Part shown: positions 1 through 5,219 of the stretch, piece after piece
Numbering within the stretch: position 1 is the stretch's first letter
Layout: each line of letters opens with the position of its first letter
Assembly: GCA_007135355.1 (NCBI GenBank)
Contig: SLJA01000173.1
Location: 1 to 5,680, forward strand
Length of the DNA: 5,680 nucleotides
Source: Wenzhouxiangella sp.
GTDB lineage: Bacteria > Pseudomonadota > Gammaproteobacteria > Xanthomonadales > Wenzhouxiangellaceae
Direction: 5' to 3'
Position numbers and translations under genes: made by a program
The notes under the pieces: model-generated
What the model was told of the DNA's origin: nothing
What the model saw: the letters and a program-made list of their open reading frames with translations, nothing else
The model's database searches: none

Positions 1-25
1 AGCGGATCGGGATGCTGGCGTGCAT
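1..25 (-). CDS. Start of a third gene of the operon, cut by the window edge
   Basis: An ATG at 25-23 on the minus strand opens a reading frame that runs off the window after eight codons (MHASIPIR). It lies 12 bp after the stop of the DUF2891 gene and has an excellent Shine-Dalgarno sequence (AAGGAG at 39-34) 8 nt upstream. The spacing and ribosome site argue that this is a real downstream operon gene. The visible residues are too few to suggest a family or function. Confidence 0.6.
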
Positions 26-33
26 GCGCTCTA

Positions 34-40
34 CTCCTTA
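34..40 (-). promoter_or_regulatory. Shine-Dalgarno site overlapping a stop codon
   Basis: On the minus strand the bases read TAAGGAG. The first three form the TAA stop of the DUF2891 gene and the whole heptamer is a near-perfect ribosome binding site for the ATG at 25. A ribosome terminating on the upstream gene would sit on the next initiation region, which suggests translational coupling. Confidence 0.65.
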
Positions 41-1126
41 AATGCCGCGCCGGCTGTACAGGTAGGTGGCGAAGCTGGCCAGCCAGTGGCTGCCGGCGTA
101 GAACTCGTCGGTCACGCCTTCGAGGCCGGATTCGGCATGGGCTGCCGCGGCGGCCAGCAGGGCCTCACGGCGCGGATCGTCAGCCGGCAGGCCGTGAGCG
201 ATGCCCTCCAGCATCCAGGCCCGAGACAGGTTCAGCCCGTCGATATGGGCCAGCTTGCCGTCCTCGCGGTCGGTGACCACCGCCACCGGCAGCCAGTTTT
301 CTTCGCCGATGCGCGGCAGGAAGTCGCCCAGCCAGTCGGCGAACTCCTCAGGCTCCAGCACCCGGCGCATGAAATCCGCCTCGGCCAGGCAGGGCGAGAG
401 AAAGTCGTGGCCGGAGGGCTCGTAGTGTATGGGGCAGTCGCGGTCGGCGCGGTAGAAGCGCTCGGCGGCATCGGCCAGCATGGCTAGCGTGCGCTCATCG
501 TTCATGCGCCGGGCATAATCGTGGATCAGGCCGAAGGCGAAGGCGGTCTGCGAGTGCTCACCGTCGCGGATCGGGTAATGCAGCAGGGGGATCCAGTCGT
601 GCAGGCGCTCAACGGCGATCTGCTCGGCGGGTTTGAGCCATTCACGCCATTGCCGGGCCTGGTCGTCGTCCCACTCGTCGAGCTCCGCGGTGAGCTGCAA
701 CAGCCAGGCCAGACCGTAGGGGCGTTGGAAGCCGGCGCGCTCGGGATGGGCCATGTAGGCGGCCTCGGCCAGCAGCTTGTCGCGGGTCAGGTTCTCGCCC
801 AGCTTGGCTCTGGCTTCATCGACGAAGTCGGCCTCCGGGAACAGCCGGCTCAGGCGTACCAGCAGCCAGTGACCGTGCACGGCCGAGTGCCAGTCGAAGC
901 AGCCGTAGAAAGACGGCGTGAGCTGGCGCGGCGTACCGGCGTCATCGTCGCTGGTCATGACGTGGCGGATCTGGTTGGGGTACTCGCGATCGACGCAGGC
1001 CAGGGCCAGTGCGGCAAAGCGGCCGGCGGTGGCGGCGTCCAGCTGCTCCGGTTCAGTCTGAGCCACGAGCCTGGCCGGGTCGAGCAGCAACCACAACAGC
1101 AGGGCAACAGAAAGCGTTCTGGTCAT
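38..1126 (-). CDS. Exported DUF2891 family protein
   Basis: The 362-residue product matches the DUF2891 family as I know it, of unknown biochemical role. Residues 1-22 look like a signal peptide (short basic start, leucine-rich core, LVAQ near the cleavage point), so the protein is probably periplasmic. Characteristic blocks follow in order: FYGCFDWHSAVHGHW (73-87), RPYGLAWLLQL (135-145), an EPSGHDFLSPCLAEADFM segment (236-253), HIDGLNLSRAWML (294-306) and GSHWLASFATYLY (345-357). The dense conserved Trp, His, Asp and Glu residues in a mostly helical chain suggest an alpha/alpha-barrel, sugar-active-enzyme-like fold, but that is inference. The length is normal for the family. The ATG at 1126 is preceded by GGAGAA (1140-1135) at 8 nt. 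The gene follows the sulfotransferase gene by 24 bp with no terminator between, so they are probably co-transcribed. Confidence 0.9.
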   Translation of the reverse strand: MTRTLSVALLLWLLLDPARLVAQTEPEQLDAATAGRFAALALACVDREYPNQIRHVMTSDDDAGTPRQLTPSFYGCFDWHSAVHGHWLLVRLSRLFPEADFVDEARAKLGENLTRDKLLAEAAYMAHPERAGFQRPYGLAWLLQLTAELDEWDDDQARQWREWLKPAEQIAVERLHDWIPLLHYPIRDGEHSQTAFAFGLIHDYARRMNDERTLAMLADAAERFYRADRDCPIHYEPSGHDFLSPCLAEADFMRRVLEPEEFADWLGDFLPRIGEENWLPVAVVTDREDGKLAHIDGLNLSRAWMLEGIAHGLPADDPRREALLAAAAAHAESGLEGVTDEFYAGSHWLASFATYLYSRRGI

Positions 1127-1150
1127 GTTCCGGGTTCTCCACGTGTTCCA

Positions 1151-2182
1151 TCAGAGGTTCTTCAGCCGCGGCTTGAGCAGTGACCAGGCCTGGAAAGGTC
1201 CGATCAGGCTGGTCATCGCGCCCCGGCGTTCCGATTCGCGCAGATCGATCAGCTGGAGAATCGGCGCAAGGTCCTGAACGCCTTGCTCAATACCTGCCCA
1301 CTGTTGCCAGAATGCTTCATCCCGGCTGCTGATCATGCCCCGGGAAACCTGGCGCAGCAGTCGGTAGCCGGCGCGCACGATGGGGTTGACGGCCTCGTTT
1401 TCGGCCAGTTCGGTCTCGTCATACCGGGTGTGCCGCAGGCCGGCGTCGAGGAAGCGGGTGGCGAAGTCCTCGATCTGCGCTGGCGTGGTGGCGGCATCCG
1501 GCAGGTCCAGCTCATCTGCCAACCGACTGAGCTGGCTAACGGGTGCGTCCATGAGGTCATCGTAGTCGACCACGACCAGTCGATGCGGGCGAGTGCGGCG
1601 CAGGTAGGGCACGATGCTGATCAGCCACTCCAGGTCGCTAGCCGCCTGCAGACCGCGGCGGGGGTCAAGCCTGGCCCGCGAGCGGGCCACACTCAAGGGA
1701 TTGCGCAAGGCGATGACGAAGCTGGGCTCGATCTCGAGTTCGGAAAGCACCGGTTCCCAGAACGGCAGGATGCGCAGGGTGCGGCCGTACTTGAAGCCCC
1801 AGATCGGGCTGGTGTCGAAGCGCCGGCGGATGACCTTGACCACACGCCGGCGCAGATCGTCCATGTGCGGCCCAAGCAGTTCCTCGGGCGCGATCAGGCG
1901 CAAGCTGTCGGCGCGTACGCCGAGACGATTGCGCACGGCCTTGCTGATTGCCAGCAGATCCGCGTCCTCGAAAAAGCCGGTGGGATTTTTGCGCGTGGCC
2001 CGTTTGAACTTGTTGCCCAGGTCCACACCGAGCGCGCCGAGGGCACGGGTCAGCGTGCTGGTGCCGCTGCGCCCGGCGCCAATGACGAAGACGGCGCGTG
2101 CCGTAGCAGCACTTTGCCTGCCGGCGGGCGGTGGCGTGTTGAGAGCGGCAACGGAGGTCTTCATGCGCGCCTGAGTGTACAT
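1151..2182 (-). CDS. PAPS-dependent sulfotransferase family protein
   Basis: This 343-residue protein has the sulfotransferase layout. An N-terminal P-loop-like 5'-phosphosulfate-binding segment, VFVIGAGRSGTSTLTRAL (31-48), is followed by NPTGFFED (66-73). A WGFKYGRTL segment (128-136) stands where relatives often have G-K-D-P-R. The 3'-phosphate-binding block FVIALRNPLSVARSR (155-169) has the expected Arg160 and Ser164, and YDDLMDAP (207-214) follows. Family members transfer sulfate from PAPS to carbohydrates, lipids or other small acceptors; the acceptor cannot be read from sequence. No signal peptide or membrane segment is evident, so it is probably cytoplasmic. The first ATG (2182) has AAGG (2194-2191) 8 nt upstream. 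A second ATG at 2164 (residue 7) is possible, but CAGG in front of it is weaker. It leads an operon with the DUF2891 gene and diverges from the kinase-like gene 59 bp away. Confidence 0.85.
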   Translation of the reverse strand: MYTQARMKTSVAALNTPPPAGRQSAATARAVFVIGAGRSGTSTLTRALGALGVDLGNKFKRATRKNPTGFFEDADLLAISKAVRNRLGVRADSLRLIAPEELLGPHMDDLRRRVVKVIRRRFDTSPIWGFKYGRTLRILPFWEPVLSELEIEPSFVIALRNPLSVARSRARLDPRRGLQAASDLEWLISIVPYLRRTRPHRLVVVDYDDLMDAPVSQLSRLADELDLPDAATTPAQIEDFATRFLDAGLRHTRYDETELAENEAVNPIVRAGYRLLRQVSRGMISSRDEAFWQQWAGIEQGVQDLAPILQLIDLRESERRGAMTSLIGPFQAWSLLKPRLKNL

Positions 2183-2241
2183 CGGAACCGCCTTGATACG
2201 GACTTACAATGCTTGCTCCTGCCGCTGCATGAGCCGAGTCC

Positions 2242-3066
2242 ATGGCCGCAAAAATCAGGGTACGACACGCGCTGCCGCTGTGGCAGCGGCTGCGCCGCCG
2301 TTGGCGGTCCTGGTGTGGCGCCGAACTCGGCAAGACGCATGTTGTGCATTTCGTGGATATTGGCGAGGCGCGCTACAAGCGGGTTGTCTTCGCCGAGGCC
2401 GAAAGCGCCCGGGCGGCGGTCAGGGCGCTGGAAGCGCTGGCTGGTTCAGGCTGCGTTCCCGCCCTGGCCCGACATGAGGTCTGCGCAGTCTGGGTCGATT
2501 ATGTCCCCGGGCGGCCGCCCAGGCTCAAAGATGCGTCCGACCAGGCACGCCTGGTGGATTTTTTCGTGCGCTTGTATGTCGTCGGTGACGCGGTCGCTGC
2601 CGATCCGGCGCCCTTCACCGCCTGCCTGCGATCGGATCTGGATTTTCTGGTCGAAGCCGGCGTGCTGAGACGAGATTACGCCGCCGGCATCGAGGAACTG
2701 GAACAGCGCCTGCGTCCACCCAGCATCTGGCTGGGATTGGACTACATTGATCCGCTGGCCAAGAACTTTATCGTGGTCAATGACTGGCTCGTCGCAATCG
2801 ACATTGAAGCCCTTAAGGCCGGCGCGATTCTGGGGACAGGACTGGCCAAGGCCCGCTTGCGCTGGCCATTCGACCCCGGTGCGGACTTTTGCCGCCGACT
2901 TGTGGAAGGCGGTGGTCCTGATCTGGCGGTTCAGCTGCCGTGGGCCGAGCTGTGTTTCCTGTGCGGTTATTTCAGGCAGAAGCTGTTGCAGGGCAAGCCG
3001 GGTTACGTTCGCCTGGCCGCGCTGGATCAACTGCTCGAGAACCAGAAAGGAGAAACCCCGCCGTAG
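2242..3066 (+). CDS. Kinase-like (APH/lipopolysaccharide-kinase-like) protein
   Basis: The 274-residue product is not one I can name, but the order of motifs resembles the protein-kinase-like fold. A lysine in RYKRVVF (Lys46) could be the ATP-anchoring lysine, and VWVDYVPG (83-90) resembles a hinge. The segment LDYIDPLAKNFIV (166-178) matches a catalytic loop with Asp170 and Asn175 at the usual five-residue spacing, and AIDIEAL (185-191) supplies Asp187 as metal-binding Asp. The catalytic-loop His is replaced by Tyr168. The N-terminus is strongly basic (QRLRRRWRSW, 15-24) and could contact membrane or acidic substrate. Membrane spans are not evident. The ATG at 2242 has no strong Shine-Dalgarno site. 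A TACAAT box at 2205-2210 with a poor -35 (TCGGAA, 2182-2187, 17-bp spacer) is the best promoter candidate. The stop codon falls within the terminator hairpin. It may modify a glycolipid or sugar, given the divergent sulfotransferase, but this is speculative. Confidence 0.7.
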   Translation: MAAKIRVRHALPLWQRLRRRWRSWCGAELGKTHVVHFVDIGEARYKRVVFAEAESARAAVRALEALAGSGCVPALARHEVCAVWVDYVPGRPPRLKDASDQARLVDFFVRLYVVGDAVAADPAPFTACLRSDLDFLVEAGVLRRDYAAGIEELEQRLRPPSIWLGLDYIDPLAKNFIVVNDWLVAIDIEALKAGAILGTGLAKARLRWPFDPGADFCRRLVEGGGPDLAVQLPWAELCFLCGYFRQKLLQGKPGYVRLAALDQLLENQKGETPP

Positions 3067-3075
3067 CGGGGTTTC
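3052..3075. terminator. Bidirectional terminator hairpin between convergent genes
   Basis: A perfect 10-bp inverted repeat (GAAACCCCGC 3052-3061 and GCGGGGTTTC 3066-3075) encloses the 4-nt loop CGTA. It sits between the convergent kinase-like gene and the csp gene. Read on the minus strand, the stem is followed by a pyrimidine-rich TTTCTCCTTTCT stretch, so it serves csp best. On the plus strand only the TTT of the stem end follows. The TAG stop of the kinase-like gene (3064-3066) lies in the loop and first stem base. Confidence 0.75.
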
Positions 3076-3103
3076 CGGGTCGAACCGTGAGGCTGAAGTG
3101 CCG

Positions 3104-3313
3104 TCAGACGGTTACGACATTGGCCGCCTGCGGGCCCTTGGGGCCGTTGGTGACATCGAAGCTCACCTTGGCACCTTCGGCCAGGCTTTTGAAGCCGGAG
3201 CCGGTCAGGGCGCTGAAGTGAACGAAGACATCGGCGCCGCCGTTGTCCTGGGAAATGAATCCGAAACCCTTGGCGTCGTTAAACCATTTCACGGTACCAG
3301 TCGTGCTAGACAT
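3104..3313 (-). CDS. CspA-family cold-shock protein
   Basis: The 69-residue product is a complete single cold-shock domain, an OB-fold RNA/single-stranded DNA chaperone that melts secondary structure in mRNA and can act as an antiterminator. It begins MSSTTGTVKWFNDAKGFGFI. RNP1 is KGFGFI (15-20) and RNP2 is VFVHF (29-33), and the nucleic-acid-stacking aromatics Trp10, Phe17, Phe19, Phe30, His32 and Phe33 are all present. Length and ending (PQAANVVTV) are typical. The frame is open upstream to 3451, but the ATG at 3313 is chosen because the family starts there and AAAGG (3328-3324) lies about 10 nt ahead. It ends 28 bp before the shared terminator hairpin. A long leader suggests post-transcriptional control, as in known csp genes. 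Which Csp paralogue it is cannot be told. Confidence 0.97.
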   Translation of the reverse strand: MSSTTGTVKWFNDAKGFGFISQDNGGADVFVHFSALTGSGFKSLAEGAKVSFDVTNGPKGPQAANVVTV

Positions 3314-3468
3314 GTTTTTGAACCTTTGTAAACGATGAAATTCGCCGGAACCGGCCTGACTAGACCATCCGGCACAATGCTGTTTGAAAAGCGAGAAATG
3401 GACGAAGAAGGGGTAATCGGGAAGGAATACAGCCAAAATCAACCACCGCAATGCTCTGCAGCCCCACC

Positions 3469-3497
3469 ACTATACGCCTTGAGCGGCGAAATAGCCA
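3469..3497 (-). promoter_or_regulatory. Candidate promoter of the cold-shock gene
   Basis: On the minus strand TATAGT (3474-3469, five of six matches to the -10 consensus) is preceded after 17 bp by TGGCTA (3497-3492, three of six matches to -35). Transcription would begin near 3462, giving a leader of about 149 nt before the csp ATG. This is close to the long leaders of well-studied csp mRNAs. The exact E. coli cold-box sequence was not seen. Confidence 0.45.
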
Positions 3498-3509
3498 CTG
3501 AAATCTCCT

Positions 3510-3538
3510 TGGAAATCGCGATCTGCGTGGAAATCGCG
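3510..3538. repeat. Tandem 11-bp direct repeat upstream of the csp promoter
   Basis: TGGAAATCGCG occurs exactly at 3510-3520 and 3528-3538, an 18-bp period, with a partial third copy TGAAATC at 3499-3505. The copies lie just upstream of the csp -35 candidate. They could be paired binding sites for a regulator, although an 18-bp period is not an integral number of helical turns. Confidence 0.6.
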
Positions 3539-3625
3539 TCTGGCGCAGCGCATCTCTCCCGGTTATTCATCGCTTACAGGCCAGCTAGCTGACTGTGGTA
3601 CTCTGTGTCATTACCGTTTTGTTCT

Positions 3626-3679
3626 GGTCGGTTGGCCCCGGTACTCACTTCGGGCCATTCCTTGCCGACCTTATTGTTT
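3626..3679 (+). terminator. Nested hairpin with T-rich tail in the RRM gene leader (possible attenuator)
   Basis: An outer stem GGTCGG (3626-3631) pairs with CCGACC (3665-3670), and an inner stem TGGCCC (3633-3638) pairs with GGGCCA (3652-3657) around a 13-nt loop. The outer stem is directly followed by TTATTGTTT (3671-3679), the layout of an intrinsic terminator. Because it lies upstream of the RRM gene's own ribosome site, it could attenuate transcription or end a short leader RNA. A 7-nt internal bulge (3658-3664) weakens it. Confidence 0.4.
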
Positions 3680-3680
3680 C

Positions 3681-3694
3681 CGGCCCGGAGGCCG
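3681..3694 (+). promoter_or_regulatory. Hairpin overlapping the Shine-Dalgarno site of the RRM gene
   Basis: CGGCC (3681-3685) pairs with GGCCG (3690-3694) around the loop CGGA. The Shine-Dalgarno bases GGAGG (3687-3691) fall partly in the loop and partly in the stem, 10 nt before the ATG at 3702. Folding would partly hide the ribosome site, so a temperature or protein effect on translation is conceivable. Confidence 0.4.
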
Positions 3695-3701
3695 CCCCCG
3701 C

Positions 3702-3971
3702 ATGAAGACGCTTTTTATTCGTAATATCCATCCCGAAACCCGTGAAAGTCAGCTGCGTGAACTGTTTTCGCGCGTCGGAACCGTGCGCAAGCTTGATTTG
3801 CCGTTGGATATCTTCACCCGCCGCTGTCGTGGGGTGGCCATGATCGATATGGAAGGCCACGAGGCCCGCGCCGCCATCGCCGAACTTGACGGCGTCGAAT
3901 TGAATGGACAATCCATCCAGGTTCGCGAAGAACGCCCGCGGGGCAAGAAGCGCGGCGGCCGGCGGCGTTAG
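3702..3971 (+). CDS. Short RRM-type RNA-binding protein
   Basis: The 89-residue product is a single RNA recognition motif with a basic tail, like the small stand-alone RRM proteins found in cyanobacteria and various proteobacteria, some of them cold-induced. RNP2 is LFIRNI (4-9), with Phe5 as the stacking aromatic. RNP1 is RGVAMIDM (43-50), in which the positions that normally carry Phe/Tyr are Val45, Met47 and Met50. The AAIAELDGVELNGQSIQV segment (58-74) is the usual second helix and last strand. The tail RPRGKKRGGRRR (78-89) is arginine- and glycine-rich and could bind RNA nonspecifically. The ATG at 3702 has GGAGG 10 nt upstream. It diverges from the csp gene and runs convergently, 19 bp apart, into the sodC operon. 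It probably acts in the cytoplasm on RNA; its targets are unknown. Confidence 0.93.
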   Translation: MKTLFIRNIHPETRESQLRELFSRVGTVRKLDLPLDIFTRRCRGVAMIDMEGHEARAAIAELDGVELNGQSIQVREERPRGKKRGGRRR

Positions 3972-3990
3972 ACCGCAGGCCGACGCCCCG

Positions 3991-4578
3991 TCAGTCCAGG
4001 GCCGCAAGCACAGCCATTTCGGACCGCAGCGCCATGCCGTCTGCAGGCCCGAAGTGTGCGCTCACGTAACAACTGCCGCCGGCGCGAAACCAGCGGGCCA
4101 TCATCACGACCGGACCGGTTTGCGCCATCAGTTCCCTGGATACCGGTTTACTGACTTCCCAGGTCGATTTATAGGGCCCGAATCGCTCGATGAAGCGTTC
4201 TGCAAACCGATCGCGAAGCACCCGGCAAGCCTCCAGGCTGTCGGCGCGCTTCGGCTCGAACAGGGTCGCCTCGATTTCCTGAATGCGGCCATCTTGCGCC
4301 ATGGCCATGATGCCGACCGGATGCTCCCCTAGCCAGCCGTCATAGCGAATCTCGTCCAGCCCGGAACAGCCGATGCCGGAGAAGGCGGTCTCCGGCGCAA
4401 CCCGAAAGGCCAGGCGCTCGGCCGAGGCAAACGACTGGTCCAGGTACAAGGGTCCGATGCCGTGGTCGCTCAGCGCTGTCGGCGCGATGGATGTCTGTTT
4501 GCCAAGCCACAACCATCCGCCCGCCGCCGCAAGGACGGCGAGCGTGATGCATGCCATGACTCGGCCAGTCGCGCTCAT
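3991..4578 (-). CDS. Unrecognised membrane-anchored protein coupled to sodC
   Basis: I do not recognise this 195-residue protein with confidence. Residues 7-26 form one hydrophobic segment (GWLWLG at its end) after a short basic start, so it is either anchored in the inner membrane facing the periplasm or carries an uncleaved signal. No lipobox cysteine is present. The segment SDHGIGPLYLDQSFASAERL (37-56) resembles the G-x-G-P opening of small secreted proteins with a 'GIGP...GMT..EAE' type motif, but the resemblance is loose. Three cysteines (71, 118, 170) lie outside the hydrophobic segment and could form a periplasmic disulfide. Its ATG (4578-4576) overlaps the sodC stop codon in the form ATGA, so it is in the same operon and probably translationally coupled. 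A role with or beside SodC is suggested only by position. Confidence 0.8.
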   Translation of the reverse strand: MSATGRVMACITLAVLAAAGGWLWLGKQTSIAPTALSDHGIGPLYLDQSFASAERLAFRVAPETAFSGIGCSGLDEIRYDGWLGEHPVGIMAMAQDGRIQEIEATLFEPKRADSLEACRVLRDRFAERFIERFGPYKSTWEVSKPVSRELMAQTGPVVMMARWFRAGGSCYVSAHFGPADGMALRSEMAVLAALD

Positions 4579-5120
4579 TCAGTCGGTTGAATCACGCCGC
4601 AGGCAATGCGCGGACCGGCTCCGCCGATTGGCTGGGTGAAGTGATCATCACGGTTTTCATGAATGACAAAGGCCGCGCCGTCTTCATCGAAAATGGCCGC
4701 GCGGCCGCCGTCGCCATGCAAAGAGGCCAGGTGCGAGAACAATTCGACCTGCACCGTCCCGTCTTCACGCACGATGATGTTCGGCAGATCGCCGGCATCG
4801 GGGCCTTCGGGGTTCATCAGGCCATGCTGCATGCCATCCGGATTCAGATGGCCGCCGGAAGCCACGAAACCTTCGTCCGGGTCCTCGCAAGTGCCGACAG
4901 TGTGAATGTGAATGGCGCGCTTGCCCGGCGGCAGGCTATGCAGATCCAGGTTGATCAGAATGCCGTTTGGACCGTCGGTAATCAGTCCGGTGCCGACCGA
5001 GTTCCCACTGCGATCAATGAAATCGACGCTGGCCTGTTCGGCGGCGTGATCGTCCGCGAACGCGACCGTAGTGGCCAGGCCCACGGCGGCCAGGGTAGAT
5101 AAAGCGCTCATTCTGTTCAT
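4575..5120 (-). CDS. sodC: Periplasmic Cu/Zn superoxide dismutase
   Basis: SodC converts superoxide to oxygen and hydrogen peroxide in the periplasm. The 181-residue product begins with a signal peptide ending near AFA|DD (residue 22). Copper ligands are visible as His71 and His73 (AIHIHTVGTCE), bridging His91 (GGHLNP) and His154 (FVIHENRDD). Cys78 and Cys174 (RIACGVI) would form the conserved disulfide, and Arg171 matches the active-site arginine. Zinc ligands His99 and Asp111 are present, but the third zinc His, expected in the block NPEGPxAGDLPN, is Asp108 (codon GAT). The ATG at 5120 has AGGAG (5131-5127) 6 nt upstream and is preferred over Met4. It is the first gene of an operon with the overlapping membrane protein gene and diverges from the DUF6394-like gene. 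Confidence 0.96.
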   Translation of the reverse strand: MNRMSALSTLAAVGLATTVAFADDHAAEQASVDFIDRSGNSVGTGLITDGPNGILINLDLHSLPPGKRAIHIHTVGTCEDPDEGFVASGGHLNPDGMQHGLMNPEGPDAGDLPNIIVREDGTVQVELFSHLASLHGDGGRAAIFDEDGAAFVIHENRDDHFTQPIGGAGPRIACGVIQPTE

Positions 5121-5188
5121 GATCCTCTCCTCGAAGCAGTCGTTGTGTAGGTGACCCGAATGATAGCCGACAGGCTGTCAGGGCCATC

Positions 5189-5219
5189 ATTATAGGCACA
5201 GCATTTTGCTTCTTTTCCA
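5189..5219 (-). promoter_or_regulatory. Candidate sodC promoter
   Basis: On the minus strand a perfect TATAAT (5194-5189) lies about 68 bp before the sodC ATG. The best -35 candidate is TGGAAA (5219-5214, four of six matches) at a long 19-bp spacer, so activator help may be needed. An 11-bp dyad GACAG-G-CTGTC (5169-5179, plus-strand reading) sits just downstream of the predicted start point near 5182, where a repressor or a small leader structure could act. Confidence 0.5.

Larger units (their letters stand above)
3314..3701. other. 388-bp divergent control region between csp and the RRM gene
   Basis: This non-coding stretch separates two divergently transcribed RNA-binding protein genes and is AT-richer than the flanking genes. 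From left to right it holds the csp leader (3314 to about 3462) with a small GCCGG/CCGGC dyad at 3344-3355, the csp promoter candidate (3469-3497), tandem TGGAAATCGCG repeats (3510-3538), a 10-bp palindrome CAGCTAGCTG (3582-3591), and the RRM gene leader with a nested hairpin (3626-3670) and a Shine-Dalgarno hairpin (3681-3694). No convincing promoter for the RRM gene was found. Weak options are TGGTACTCT (3596-3604, extended -10-like) and CTGACT/TACCGT (3589-3594 and 3612-3617). Confidence 0.7.

Noticed and set aside
521..1183. 220-codon plus-strand open frame opposite the DUF2891 gene
   Set aside because: It is an antisense shadow of a conserved gene, with no family motif and no good ribosome site.
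1283..2668. Long 461-codon plus-strand open frame opposite the sulfotransferase gene
   Set aside because: It is antisense to a gene with clear family motifs, shows no recognisable domain and then runs into the kinase-like gene in another frame. GC-rich coding DNA commonly leaves such open shadow frames.
3314..3451. In-frame N-terminal extension of the cold-shock protein (46 extra residues)
   Set aside because: Cold-shock proteins start at the MSSTTGTVKW position. The extension has no family similarity and coincides with the expected long leader.
3582..3591. 10-bp palindrome CAGCTAGCTG as an operator or restriction-modification signal
   Set aside because: It is too short and isolated to assign, and is mentioned only within the intergenic description.
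3335..3592. 85-codon plus-strand frame in the csp/RRM intergenic region
   Set aside because: It lies antisense to the csp leader and promoter, has low-complexity composition, no clear Shine-Dalgarno site and no recognisable protein features.
3964..3987. GGCGT/ACGCC inverted repeat between the RRM gene and the convergent operon as a terminator
   Set aside because: There are only five base pairs with a 14-nt loop and no T-rich tail on either strand.
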